DNA of 64,000 nucleotides from Acanthosoma haemorrhoidale (Eukaryota > Arthropoda > Insecta > Hemiptera > Acanthosomatidae), in contig OV884015.1 in assembly GCA_930367205.1 (NCBI GenBank), forward strand, positions 35,269,288-35,333,287. Reading direction: 5' to 3'. Under the pieces are notes generated by a model that was not told where the DNA came from, made no database searches, and saw nothing but the letters and a program-made list of their open reading frames with translations. Below are positions 50,301 through 61,417 of the stretch, one piece after another (within the stretch, counting starts at the first letter, position 1; each line of letters begins with the position of its first letter). The position numbers and the translations under genes are program-made.

Positions 50301-53300
50301 TGTGTGAATTTCTCACTGCCCACACAAAACGGAGTTGTGTACTACTTGCATCACCAAAGATTTTAGCAAGTACACCGTCAGTCAAGGCACCGTCAGCTTG
50401 AAATCTTTTTAGGTATCTCACATTTTGCAATATTGCACGCCCTTATGAAAGCTCAGCGTATACCTGAGCGTCTGGAAACAACATATTTCTCTAATGATGT
50501 AAGCTGTAAAAAACATACAACAATATTGGTGCAAAGCAACAGAATCTCTACAGGTTCGGAAATGGTTAAAGTCCACGTGCTCTAAGCATAAATACAAGAA
50601 TAACAGATTTGAATTATCTTGTTGGTGAATATGGGTAGACAAACATAACTGACAGTAAACCTAGGCCAAATATGCTACTTGGTAGCATCCACTCAATATG
50701 ATTTAAGCATTAGAATTGATCTCTCGTTCAAGAACATATAGCTGAGGAAATGAGAACTCTGTTGATTCAAGTTGCCCATTGTTCCTTAAGGGCTGATGGT
50801 TTTGAGTGGGTAGCTTATGTAAAGAACTTAATGTGATTAAGAGTTCCATGCAACCGGCTCCCAGAATAAAGTGATTCTCACATTAACAAATTTCCACTTC
50901 ATCGTCTGAGATTCGTACAAGCACAAATCATTGCTATTGTTTTATCCTATTTATACACCTAACAAATTTTAGAATTTAAATCCATGAAAATCAGTATTTA
51001 AGGCAATAGTTCCTTCGGATTAAGCCCACTTATGTCACTCCAGCTTAGATCAGTAAAAACGGACGTTCAGGTTACCACCCTTTTATAGTGAGAGTAGGAA
51101 TGTAGATTTTATTGATTGGGTCACCAATAAATAAAAGCGAAAATCCCTCCCACTCAAATATGTACTGTTAGGTAATTAAAATACTAGCCAGCTCATAGCT
51201 GGTACATTAGGAAGATATCGTTACATAATTTTACTAACATGAAACTTGGCTAATGAACTGAAGAGCATTGAAATAAAATTGGATTGCATCATTTCCAAAC
51301 ATTTTACAGGAAAAACGAGATATAGATTCAACGCTGCTGAGGGACCCCCTCCCCCCCCCCCATTCCTGTAGAACAAGAAAAAATCCTTATCATCTCTTTC
51401 TTAAATCAACTGAAATCATCTATTTTGTTGTTTACATTAAATAGTAAATAGATAAAAGATTTTTCTTTTACATTAAATGTAATCAAATAATTTTTAATAT
51501 ATAATTTTGATATGTAGACTTAGAAATGTTTTACGTGTGATACAGAGGTATAAAGTCTAATATATCTAATAATATGTTAGTCAATAGTTATAATCTTGAA
51601 TGTAGTTACAATTAAATTTTAACAAATATGTAAACTATTGTAAATAAGCAGTACTTCATCGTATGTCAGTTTCAATTGTAATACTAATCCTAATAATCGT
51701 TTGTCATAAATAAATGACATGTAGAAGTGAATACTCAAAACAAATTGTACCTTCCTGATTACTATTGCTATATACATATCAAGAAATTTTGAAAATATTT
51801 TAAGTAAACTAGATATTAGACCTTTTCTATAAGGCTTTAAGCTACTACCCGAACAAATGCGGAGAAACGTGTTTTAGATTTTCACCTCACCGGAAGAGGT
51901 TGTTTTTACAGTTGGTGCAAACATGCGAAAATTAGTAGTTACTTGAAAACTGAAGCAGCAATTCTAGTCGAGAAAAATTGTTTTTTTTTTATTTCAAAAC
52001 CCCTTTATTGATCAAAGTTTTACAATTTACAAATTCTCGATTTACAGTTTTCTCCTCTTACTGCATATCTGCGTATGCATTCGAAGGAGGGTAGAATTAC
52101 AATAACAATTTTCTATTTGAAGTTAAAATTCGAGAAAAACGAATCCTCGAGAACTAGCTATACGAGACATCAGCACCATCTATCGAGTATGGCGCTAACC
52201 TTGTTGGCCATGCATATAAAACTCTTTCCTAAGACTTATATAGTTATAATATAAAACTATATAGTTTTGTTTTTTTAATTTTTAGTAATATATATTACAG
52301 ATAAACTCATCATATATATATATATACATAGTAGACTGGTTCATAAGGTCCGTTAAAACAGATTATTAAATTGAAATCTGAAAAGCTACAGATTTTTTAA
52401 TTGGCTGGACTAGTATTCGTGCAGGGATAGCTCAGTGGTAGATTGCCCGACCGGAGTTTATGGATTTCCCGGGTTCAACCCACGGCCCTGTCAGAACCTT
52501 TTTCTTCAGCTAATAATTATTAAACACGTAATTATTTTTTATGTTTTACTTAATTTCAATTATTAACTTATTAAAATATATGTGTATTGGTGACAGTCTG
52601 TCTGTTAGTTGTAATGAAATTAATTTTGTTCAGTTTTAAATGAATTACAGTATTGCATCATTTTTACATTGTGTTTTATTACAAAAAAATTATTTTAAAA
52701 AATGAAGTTACAATTTAAATAATTGTGAAAATAAATCCATTTTTAAACTAAATATAAAAACAAATTAAGACATTTTGGGTAATATGAAATTCTATTTTCG
52801 TGACATTGATATTTTGTGAAGTTTGTCTTCTATCACATCACAATGAGATCCTAAAAATTAATTGATAGATAATTAATATTTATTAATATATATTGGGCAA
52901 TAAACTGTGTTGTCAGGTACATTTGTTCCTTGTTGCTAGGAATTTCTAATCATGGTAGTAAATATTGAAAATTTCTTAGCGAAAGCAGTGTTGTTGATCA
53001 AAAACAACTAAATAAAGCTAGATAATTGGTAATTAAGATCTAACGTGCCCTCTACCTTTGAAATTTGGATCGTTACATTATTTTGGTTTAAAGACTAATC
53101 AAATTTATTGAGTAGGTGTGTAGGGTTGCTTAAAAAAGAAAGAAAAAAAAAGAGAGCAAAAGAGACATTTACAAAATTGTTACTTTCAAACGAGGAGCTA
53201 CGATAATCAACATGAATCCATTACAGGACTTAATTAGATTCCAATTTAGCCTCTACACTGCTTGTTATCTAGCTAATTAGAAGCTGTTGAAGGACCAAGC

Positions 53301-54136
53301 TACAGATAGCCAAGAAATGAAAAGGAACATGGCGGATCTGCATACGTCGGTAGTTAAAGCTTAAGCCGGGATTTGGCCGACTTACCATAGCTCCTTCTGC
53401 TGGACTAGTCTAGACCTTTATCAGCAGACTCCTTCTCAGGGCCAATTTTATCGGTGCCTAATTGTTCAGCCCTTGGAGCACAATCGCAATTTAAGCGTCA
53501 AGAATGTCGAACTGTTTAAGATGTCGACTAATTTATGAACGCTTTCGCTGGCTTTCCTATCCAATATTGTGGCAAAATAGGCCATGACTGCTAATATTGA
53601 CCACTAGGAATGACATCCCTCCAATACCGAGAGTTAGCGAATATTCTGACGAAAGCAATACACTTCGCATTCTCTAAACTGAAAATTCTCTAACAATACT
53701 AAGACAAAGGAATAGTAACGCACGTAGACTTGTGTTATTTATTTTACTTAATACTTATTTATTTAAGAAATGTATTACTAATAAAGGCTTTTTATGATAT
53801 TTTCTTTGAGTAATGGGTAAGACCCGTTCCAACGAGGAAAACAGTTAATGTTATGAATTGAGGAAAACTCTAATTTTGAATGACAACATAATGTACAGAA
53901 ACAAACTTCGAATTCTTCGAATGCTTCAATTTTATATATGAAAATTAAAATTAAATCATCCCTAGTTTAAGTAGACAAGTAACTTAAAATAAACTGAGAC
54001 CGCAGATATTACAGATTAATTGACAAGACTGAGGGAACAGTTTAAAAGAACACATTCATATCGATTACGGAAATCGTACACAATTAAAGAGGAGAAGACA
54101 AATAATAATACTGTAGAGCTAAATGACGAGTGCATT
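47321..54136. other. AT-rich DNA, no gene recognised (contains one SINE)
   Basis: Apart from the SINE at 52421 and C-rich runs at 49989-50002 and 51345-51361, no feature is supported. The stretch 53210-53640 is less AT-rich and contains broken frames, but no family motif was recognised. Confidence 0.4.
52421..52530 (+). repeat. tRNA-derived SINE copy
   Basis: The head shows an acceptor-like GCAGGG pairing with CCCTGT at 52486-52491, an A box (TAGCTCAGTGGTAG) and a B box (GGGTTCAACCC). The D and anticodon stems are imperfect and there are extra bases before the T arm. The tail TTTTTCTTCAGCTAATAATT matches the other two SINE copies. It could be mistaken for a tRNA gene, but the tail and defective stems favour a SINE. 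Confidence 0.65.
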
Positions 54137-54142
54137 TTTATT
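54137..54142 (-). terminator. Polyadenylation signal AATAAA of the repeat-polyprotein gene
   Basis: A canonical AATAAA lies on the minus strand about 55 bp downstream of the stop codon at 54196, which gives a short 3'UTR ending near 54120. Confidence 0.7.
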
Positions 54143-54195
54143 CAATACAACTAAATAATATGCAAAAAGTCAATTACAACAAAAATTTCAGAAAA

Positions 54196-55859
54196 TCAGT
54201 AAAATAAAGAAACATGGCGCATAACTTTATATTTCTCAAAATCAGTCAACTTAGGATTCCTTGGTGATCTAGAAGAGCTTGGTTTTTCTCCTTCCATGCA
54301 CTTCTTGAAAATGTCCTGAAATTGAGCATTAGACATCATACTGCCACCGGATTCAGTATTGTTGCTGCTTTCATCTCTCTGGCCTGATCCAGGAATGTAA
54401 CCGGAACTTTGAAACTGCTGTGATGCGTATTCATAACATTTCTTAAATGTATCGAATCCAAATGGGAAGGACCCACCTGATGGCATGTATCCTGCTAATG
54501 GGTTACTGTTGTCTCTAACGTCGGCTGATCTTTTCTTGTAAGATGATGGTTTTTCTCCTTCCATACACTTCTTGAAAATGTCCTGAAATTGAGCATTAGA
54601 CATCATACTGCCACCGGATTCAGTATTGTTGCTGCTTTCATCTCTCTGGCCTGATCCAGGAATGTAACCGGAACTTTGAAACTGCTGTGATGCGTATTCA
54701 TAACATTTCTTAAATGTATCGAATCCAAATGGGAAGGACCCACCTGATGGCATGTATCCTGCTAATGGGTTACTGTTGTCTCTAACGTCGGCTGATCTTT
54801 TCTTGTAAGATGATGGTTTTTCTCCTTCCATACACTTCTTGAAAATGTCCTGAAATTGAGCATTAGACATCATACTGCCACCGGATTCAGTACTGTTGCT
54901 GCTTTCATCTCTCTGGCCTGATCCAGGAATGTAACCGGAACTTTGAAACTGCTGTGATGCGTATTCATAACATTTCTTAAATGTATCGAATCCAAATGGG
55001 AAGGACCCACCTGATGGCATGTATCCTGCTAATGGGTTACTGTTGTCTCTAACGTCGGCTGATCTTTTCTTGTAAGATGATGGTTTTTCTCCTTCCATAC
55101 ACTTCTTGAAAATGTCCTGAAATTGAGCATTAGACATCATACTGCCACCGGATTCAGTACTGTTGCTGCTTTCATCTCTCTGGCCTGATCCAGGAATGTA
55201 ACCGGAACTTTGAAACTGCTGTGATGCGTATTCATAACATTTCTTAAATGTATCGAATCCAAATGGGAAGGACCCACCTGATGGCATGTATCCTGCTAAT
55301 GGGTTACTGTTGTCTCTAACGTCGGCTGATCTTTTCTTGTAAGATGATGGTTTTTCTCCTTCCATACACCTCTTGAAAATGTCCTGAAATTGAGCATTAG
55401 ACATCATACTGCCACCGGATTCAGTACTGTTGCTGCTTTCATCTCTCTGGCCTGATCCAGGAATGTAACCGGAACTTTGAAACTGCTGTGATGCGTATTC
55501 ATAACATTTCTTAAATGTATCGAATCCAAATGGGAAGGACCCACCTGATGGCATGTATCCTGCTAATGGGTTACTGTTGTCTCTAACATCGGCTGATCTT
55601 TTCTTGTAAGATGATGGTTTTTCTCCTTCCATACACTTCTTGAAAATGTCCTGAAATTGAGCATTAGACATCATACTGCCACCGGATTCAGTACTGTTGC
55701 TGCTTTCATCTCTCTGGCCTGATCCAGGAATGTAACCGGAACTTTGAAACTGCTGTGATGCGTATTCATAACATTTCTTAAATGTATCGAATCCAAATGG
55801 GAAGGACCCACCAGATGGCATGTATCCAGCTAATGGGTTACTGTTTTCTCTCTGTTCAG
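54196..55859 (-). CDS. Secreted six-unit repeat polyprotein, coding exon 2 (exon 3 of the gene)
   Basis: This is the main exon of a predicted 571-residue secreted protein that I do not recognise. It begins at a good acceptor (TTGATTTCAG|CTGAACAG) in phase 1 and joins the signal-peptide exon at 58264-58315 through a GCT alanine codon. It encodes six units of 89 residues. Each holds PLAGYMPSGGSFPFGFDTFK, a cysteine in FKKCYEYA, an N-[SN]-T glycosylation sequon and a second cysteine in DIFKKCMEG (FKRCMEG in unit 2). Units 1-5 end in PSSYKKR followed by SADVRD, a classic dibasic convertase or furin-like site. Unit 6 ends instead in a unique 30-residue tail. The protein is low in hydrophobics and lacks membrane segments. 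Processing into about 89-residue disulfide-containing peptides is inferred; an uncleaved repetitive secreted protein is the alternative. Confidence 0.88.
54281..55859 (-). repeat. 267-bp coding tandem repeat, about 5.9 copies
   Basis: Period starts fall at 54281, 54548, 54815, 55082, 55349 and 55616, all exactly 267 bp (89 codons) apart. Copies differ at only a handful of positions, for example NST versus NNT in the sequon and KKC versus KRC. Some changes are silent. The outer two copies differ most, and the inner copies are nearly identical. Confidence 0.95.
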
Positions 55860-56017
55860 CTGAAATCAACAAAATTAATACTGGTAAGTTAATGTTTTCT
55901 TAGGTATAAATTAAGTAAATTTAGGAGATCTGTTTGTTTAAATGTATTACAAAATAATTTCATGAACAAGTACACAGTGCTTCCCTCCATAAGTTTTCAA
56001 ATTACTAATGAAAGAGA

Positions 56018-56026
56018 AGTTTTGCA
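56018..56026. repeat. Target site duplication of the intronic LINE (3' side)
   Basis: AGTTTTGCA directly precedes the 15-17 base poly(T) tract and matches 57544-57552 beyond the other end of the LINE. Confidence 0.75.
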
Positions 56027-56027
56027 A

Positions 56028-57543
56028 TTTTTTTTTTTTTTTTAATGATAAAATTACTATCTGCCTGATTGGGCTATAGGTTATTGTGCTATATGATCTC
56101 GTTTATACCAATTTACAATTTCATTCACTCGCTCATTCATACTATATATATACAAACAGCCCAGAGGCCCCCCAAGTCCACATGGTTGTCACCTCCCTCG
56201 CGTGCGAAGGAGGAAGCGGAGTCTTGGGAAGTCCCCTACGCTCCTACATCAGCCGCGACACTGGATATGAGCTAGCGGAGGCTGACCAAGAGCGCGAGAG
56301 TCACAGACGCTCAGGACATGATTAGAGAAACTGGCCATTGCCAGGACTCCCATTGTCACGCATTTATAGCAGGTCACGAGGCCACTGTCGTTTTAGTCTC
56401 CGAGGAAGATTATAGGGATGAGTAGTGCAGTGCAATGACTGTGCTAGGGGATTAGGATGGTTGGATAGGTTACTATGGAATTTCATGGACCTCGAAGGGA
56501 TGATTTCGAGAATGTAAGGTATATTAAGATCGTTATGAAGGGTTTTGTTGCTGACGTAATAAGGGGCATTTCATATTGTTCTCAGGACTTTTGGTTGAAA
56601 GGAATGGATGCGCTTAATGTTCGACTTTTTTGCTGTCCCCCATAGCTCTATTCCGTATGTCCAGATTGGATTAAGTATACCTTTGTAAATAAGTAGTTTA
56701 TTTTCTATTGAGAGATGGGATGTCCTTCAAAGTAGTCTGTACAGTTGTCCAAAGCGTCTGTTTAGTTCTTGTCTTTTTAGCCTTGTGTGTGGGTTCCATG
56801 TCAGTTTTTTGTCGAGATGGAAGCCTAAATACAGTACATTCATACCATATTTACAATTCATCATTCACTCGCTCATTCATAAAATATTTACAAACAGCCA
56901 AGAGGCCCCCCAAGTCCACAAGGTTGTCACCTCCCTCGCATGCGAAGGAGGAAACGGCCTAAATACCGTACTGTCTCAGACACAGGGAGAGGAATTGAAT
57001 TTAAAAAGACTGGCGGACAGGACTTGCGGCAGAGGGTAAAGGTTATGTGGGAACATTTTCCTTCATTGACTTTGATTCGCCATTGGTTGCGCCAATACTC
57101 GATCTCATCAAGGTGTTTTTGAAGGTTTTGGGATGCTATATCAGGGTCTGGATGGGTTGACATGACTGCAGTGTCATCTGCAAATGTTGCCAAGAAGGTA
57201 TTGGTGGTAGAGGGGACATCAGTGGTGTATAGATTACAGAGGATGGGACCCAGGATGCTTCCCTGTAGAACTCCTGCTTTAATGGGATAGTAGTTAGAAC
57301 ATTTTAGGATTAGGAATAGGGTCTGTGGTAAATATCCTTTGAGCTTGTAAAGCAAACCTGCGTGCCAGACCCTGTCAAAAGCTTGAGCTATGTCCAGAAA
57401 GGCAGCAGTGCAATATAATTTGGTTTCAAGGGCTGAGGATATGTGATCAACAACGCGAAGGCCTTGTTGAGCGGTGGAAAGTTTGTTGGCGGAAACCAAA
57501 CTGGTGAGCAGGATAAAGGTTTTTGGATTCAACAATTGGAAGT
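56028..57543 (-). mobile_element. Jockey-family LINE insertion with poly(A) tail, 5' truncated
   Basis: This minus-strand insertion of about 1.5 kb lies in intron 2 of the repeat-polyprotein gene. It has a poly(A) tail (poly(T) on the plus strand, 56028-56043), a 9-bp target duplication, and the family's 3'UTR. The part at 56927-57553 is open for 208 codons of reverse transcriptase. It carries the first catalytic block (AAFLDIAQAFDRVWHAGLL), the GVLQGSILGPILCNLYTTDV block, the FADDTAV catalytic loop and the start of the thumb (ETVRYLG). The C-terminal half is broken by a 120-bp internal insertion and by stops. Truncation occurs within the reverse transcriptase. It is the best reference copy for this family in the window. 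Confidence 0.9.
56838..56957 (-). mobile_element. Nested 120-bp LINE 3'UTR fragment inside the Jockey copy
   Basis: A second piece of this family's 3'UTR (the CATTCACTCGCTCATTCATA to AGGCCCCCCAAGTCCAC blocks) interrupts ORF2. It is flanked by a 14-bp near-perfect duplication, CCTAAATACAGTAC at 56824-56837 and CCTAAATACCGTAC at 56958-56971. The duplication looks like a target site duplication, yet the fragment lacks the last 60 or so bp and the poly(A) of the 3' end. Confidence 0.8.
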
Positions 57544-57552
57544 AGTTTTGCA
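57544..57552. repeat. Target site duplication of the intronic LINE (5' side)
   Basis: AGTTTTGCA, matching 56018-56026. Confidence 0.75.
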
Positions 57553-57859
57553 TTTAATTAACTAATTTTGTTCAAACCCATTTTAAAAAAAACTGTTTTA
57601 CTAATTTGCAAATTTTGTTTTTTCTTGTGTAGGCCACCCACACATTATGGAATTTTCGGTAAGAATATACCACTTTTATCCAAAACGTATTATGCTGGTA
57701 TGTTGTATTACGCATATTTGAGCTCTATTGGTGAACATAACATAAATTCTTTAGTTTTTGGTAGATTTACAAGTGGATGTTCGTGCATTACCAAACTTCT
57801 GGGACTTCTTATCTGTAGCTGTTTTGAAAAGCTGAAAAGCTAGCTCTCAAGGGTACCAA

Positions 57860-58190
57860 AGTCAACCTGCAATGGATCTTGATCGTCGTACTCCCTCCGG
57901 CGTACACCGTAACAGAGTGGCTGACGGACTAGCAAAACAGAATGGACCTGCCAAAAATGATTCGACTCAGCGAATAATTAAGGCGTTAAATAAAACTGAT
58001 AATCAGAGAAAGTGTAGTGTCTAAGCTACTACTTGTCACTGCTCCAAAAAGAATTTTACAAGTTCTTTGAGTAAGAGGCAATGTATTGCTTCATCGCACT
58101 ATATCAAATGTTTAAATAGAATGTGTGCTTTGTGGGGCTGGACAATGGATGGAGATCATCTTGATCTATGACCCATCCTATATCTATATA
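57860..58190 (+). pseudogene. LINE relic with RNase H domain and zinc-knuckle end
   Basis: On the plus strand VNLQWI, a frameshift, then VHRNRVADGLAKQNGP resemble the end of a LINE-encoded RNase H (consensus LxWIPSHxGxxGNExADxLAK). Further on, RGNVLLHRTISNV and CVLCGAGQWMEIILIYDPSY in another frame match the C-terminal cysteine-containing block of I/R1-type LINEs. It is 5' truncated and dead, and older than the neighbouring Jockey copy. Confidence 0.6.
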
Positions 58191-58263
58191 AAGTATTTAT
58201 TTTATAATGGATTCTTTTATCATTACTACGTATAGTGAAATAAATGTGAATAATTGTTCTCAC

Positions 58264-58353
58264 CACTTGCAGAATAAATAAGAGAAATGAGGCAGCAATA
58301 AATTAGATTCCGCATGATAAAATTATAACTTTCCTTTTAGCCAGATATGTCAC
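58264..58353 (-). CDS. Signal-peptide exon of the repeat polyprotein (exon 2)
   Basis: This exon is too short for ordinary gene finding. An acceptor (TTTGTTTACAG) precedes 58353. The exon has 38 bases of 5'UTR, then ATG at 58315-58313 encoding MRNLIYCCLISLIYSAS, and ends G|GTGAGAAC at 58264. The peptide has a short basic start, a hydrophobic core and small residues before the predicted cleavage (SASA-EQRE). The exon ends in phase 1, which is the phase the acceptor at 55859 requires. Joining gives GCT (Ala) and an uninterrupted 571-codon frame. The fit of phase, hydrophobicity and splice sites is the evidence; no transcript was available. Confidence 0.75.
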
Positions 58354-61300
58354 CTGTAAACAAATATATGAACTCATTATATTTTTTGTGATGCATTCAT
58401 TTGAAATATTAAGGAAGGAAAGAATGCGCATTTGATGTCAAACAGTAAAATTGTATATTAACATGGGTATCGATGTTTAATGTTATGAGCATTAATTGTA
58501 ATGAAGTTGTGTACTAAAACTTGAATCTTAGTTTACCGACTCCTCTCTAGCCCAGCCTCTGCAATGTCCATTGGGGCATGGGTTGAAGAGAGTGTGATGT
58601 ACCTGCTCTATAGTACACTCATGACCCACAAAGGCATCGCAACTCACCCACCAGCTATTTCTTATTATGCAAATAAATATCTATAAAATGTCAACATCGT
58701 GCGAATTACAAGACTGTTAACCCAAACTATTTTTTTAATCTATGAAAAAAAGAACTGTTATGAGAATTTGACCAAAAGTTCTGCTGTCTTTTCGTGAATT
58801 CATACAACAGAGATCTCAGTACTGTCACAATTTTTTTATTTATACTATATGTTATTTAATAATGACGAAATATAATAAATTTTACTGATTTTTTATAAAT
58901 CCCAAACATCGACGATTAAAAAATTATAACATTGGTTGATTAAAATCGTTTTATGACATTTTTCTTTTTACATTTTTTTTATTAATTTATAATATTTTAT
59001 TAATAATTAAAATTATGGAATGAATTGATTCATATCAAAACAGGAATTTAACAGGAAACATATTGCGATACAATTTACATAAAAAGTAAATAAAAAGAAG
59101 TCAAATGTAACCTTACTTTTTTCATTTTTAGCCAGGGCCGAACCAAAAGTTAAAAAGACAAGACTATTTTAATTGGTCTGGACGGGAAAAAAAAAGTTTC
59201 ACCTTAAGTCTAGTAACATTGGATGGGACAACCAAAAGTTCGGATTACATTGAAATCTACAAATATCAGAGGATAATACACCTTGCATGGAATAATCAGA
59301 ATGTTGCGCATCTCACTTCCAGAAAAATATCCTAATTAAAAAAAATTTGGATTTCCCTCATTATCAGTGTTCAGAACCCCCTACAAAAAAGAACAGACAT
59401 TTTCACAAATGAAACTTACTATTAATAGTTCTCGAAATCACTTCGCTACAGAACATTCAGAAGATAGTATTCACTTCAAGTGGCTACTTTTGAGCAAAAT
59501 ACTACAGTTTTTTAATGATGTGAACAAGTGGAAGGGTCTTGAGCAGAACTGTATACCTGCCTTGTGACTTCATGTAAGTCACTGATGGTTCCGTTATTTT
59601 TAAGTAAGCAACAGCATCCTTCCAAGACCTCCCTGCTTCCCAGAATCTTATCCTTTTCTTATACATATAAGTCTCAGCTTTAGCCTCAGCCACCACTTGC
59701 TCATAGACATTCAAACCAGCATGTTGTAACTCTTAATATTTTTATATACCATTGTTTTCCTTGTACTTCATAATAAAGCTTTTCTTTTTTTTTTTCTTTT
59801 ATAAGACTTTCCTCTACAAAGATTATTTAACTCTACGACATATAAGGCATTGAATATAATTAAGGGATATTTTCACTTTAAATCTAGAAAAAAACTATTG
59901 AACAAACCTTTTTTTGTACAGATCTGTTATTAATGTCATTAATATCTGATGACATGGCAACCTATAACTAATTTTATGAAAAGTAGACTTTTTTTTTCAA
60001 CCAATCACAAGACTAATTGATGCCCGACCTTTAACCTTTAAATGGCACGATTGAGTTGATTATCAAAAATCTCTTTTATTGAAAAATTAATTGAGAATCA
60101 TTTTATTTTTAAATGTTTTAAAATTTGCAAGTATATACCTCCTAAAGAAGCTTTTTGTAGTAGTTATTGTTTTATATCTTCAACAATCATTTTTTCATGA
60201 ATGATTTTGATTTTACTAATATAACAATTAAATATCACTGATGCACAACCTTAACAGTTTACAGTTGGTCAAGAAACAACTCAACCTTAGGAGTTGAAGC
60301 TTTTGTTGGGAGATCGGCATGAGTTGATGAAAAAGAGATATTAAGTTTTCATCAAGTTTATTCCTAAACAATATTTCGACAGAGAGTGTAGGAATACATG
60401 CTTATCTTGGAGACGCAATGGGAAAGACAAGGGATCCTCAATTTGTTATATTTAGTTATTTATGTATACCTAATGTAATAATATATTCATACATATATTT
60501 TTCAAATTCCCCTTTATGAACATATTGTTTTTCAGGCTTTTCAAGAGCCAAAAATGTGGTTCTCTTCTAATTTGGGAAATATTTTCCCACCCAAAGTATT
60601 CCAGAAGGCACCTGCAGGTAGCCTCTCTCTTTCTAATATCTGTGACACAAGGAAGTAAGTTTATCACAAACTTTTCCAGTAGTCTCATCAAATAAATAAA
60701 GGAGTAACAAATCAACTCTATAAATGTGAAATAAAGGTTGGGAACAAAAATTCCTAACACTTTAAGAAGGGTAATTCAACTACTTAAGCCATTTTTGCAC
60801 TTGGTTTAATTTTTTTAACACGGATGTCGGTAGTACATAAAATATAACTATTGTACTGTGTTATAGACTGGGGAATGCCTAACTGGTGAAACACCATTAA
60901 AAAGAACTAAGGGTATAATACATAAATAAACATATTGAATTGAGACCTAAAGTGGCTTTAACTTATTGTTAGATGAAATAACCTTTAATTTTACCTTACA
61001 AATAATTGGTCTCGTTTGTAGATATTTTTTCTTTCAACTAAATAATTTTCACCATTAACTTTGATGTTACACAAAAAGAAAACATAAACCATCAATTCAA
61101 TCATCATTTAGAAATGCAAAAACAATTTTAATCAATTTTTGTGTGCCATTTTGGATATTTCCAGTCAAATTTTGAAAAAATACATGAACTAAATTTTGAA
61201 ATTTTATAAGGGAAAGTGAAAATATTCATTAAAAAAATAAAAATTCTTTACAATCTTTTGAAATAAAAGTGGACTAAAACAAAATAAAACGGGAAGAAGG

Positions 61301-61417
61301 TAACCAGAATCTATAAAATTTTAAATGTTAATTTTGTTGTTTTCAAAAGTAAAGAAACTGTATTTAAGAATTAAATTTATCTTATGTTTAAGAATTAGTG
61401 GTTTAATATCAACTTAC
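58354..61417 (-). other. Predicted intron 1 of the repeat-polyprotein gene
   Basis: This interval is mostly AT-rich. A less AT-rich patch at 58535-58650 and two exon-like stretches (59502-59714 on minus, 60537-60652 on plus) lie inside; none could be tied to a family. A poly(T) tract is at 59783-59792. Confidence 0.45.

Noticed and set aside
52421..52491. Functional tRNA gene
   Set aside because: A and B boxes and most of the acceptor stem are present, but the D and anticodon stems do not pair and the tail is shared with other SINE-like copies.
54196..55872. Start of the repeat protein inside the long exon at 55872 (TTG, LISAEQ)
   Set aside because: The TTG lies in a pyrimidine-rich intron end (TTGATTTCAG) directly before the acceptor. 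A proper ATG signal-peptide exon in the matching phase exists at 58264-58315.
57621..57658. Apparent 26-bp micro-exon on the plus strand (TTGTGTAG...GTAAGAAT)
   Set aside because: It lies among LINE relics, no partner exons were found, and such flanking AG/GT pairs are common by chance.
60537..60652. Plus-strand exon-like frame after TTGTTTTTCAG, ending at GTAAGTTT
   Set aside because: Both splice sites look good and about 39 codons are open, but no family is recognisable and no neighbouring plus-strand exons were found.
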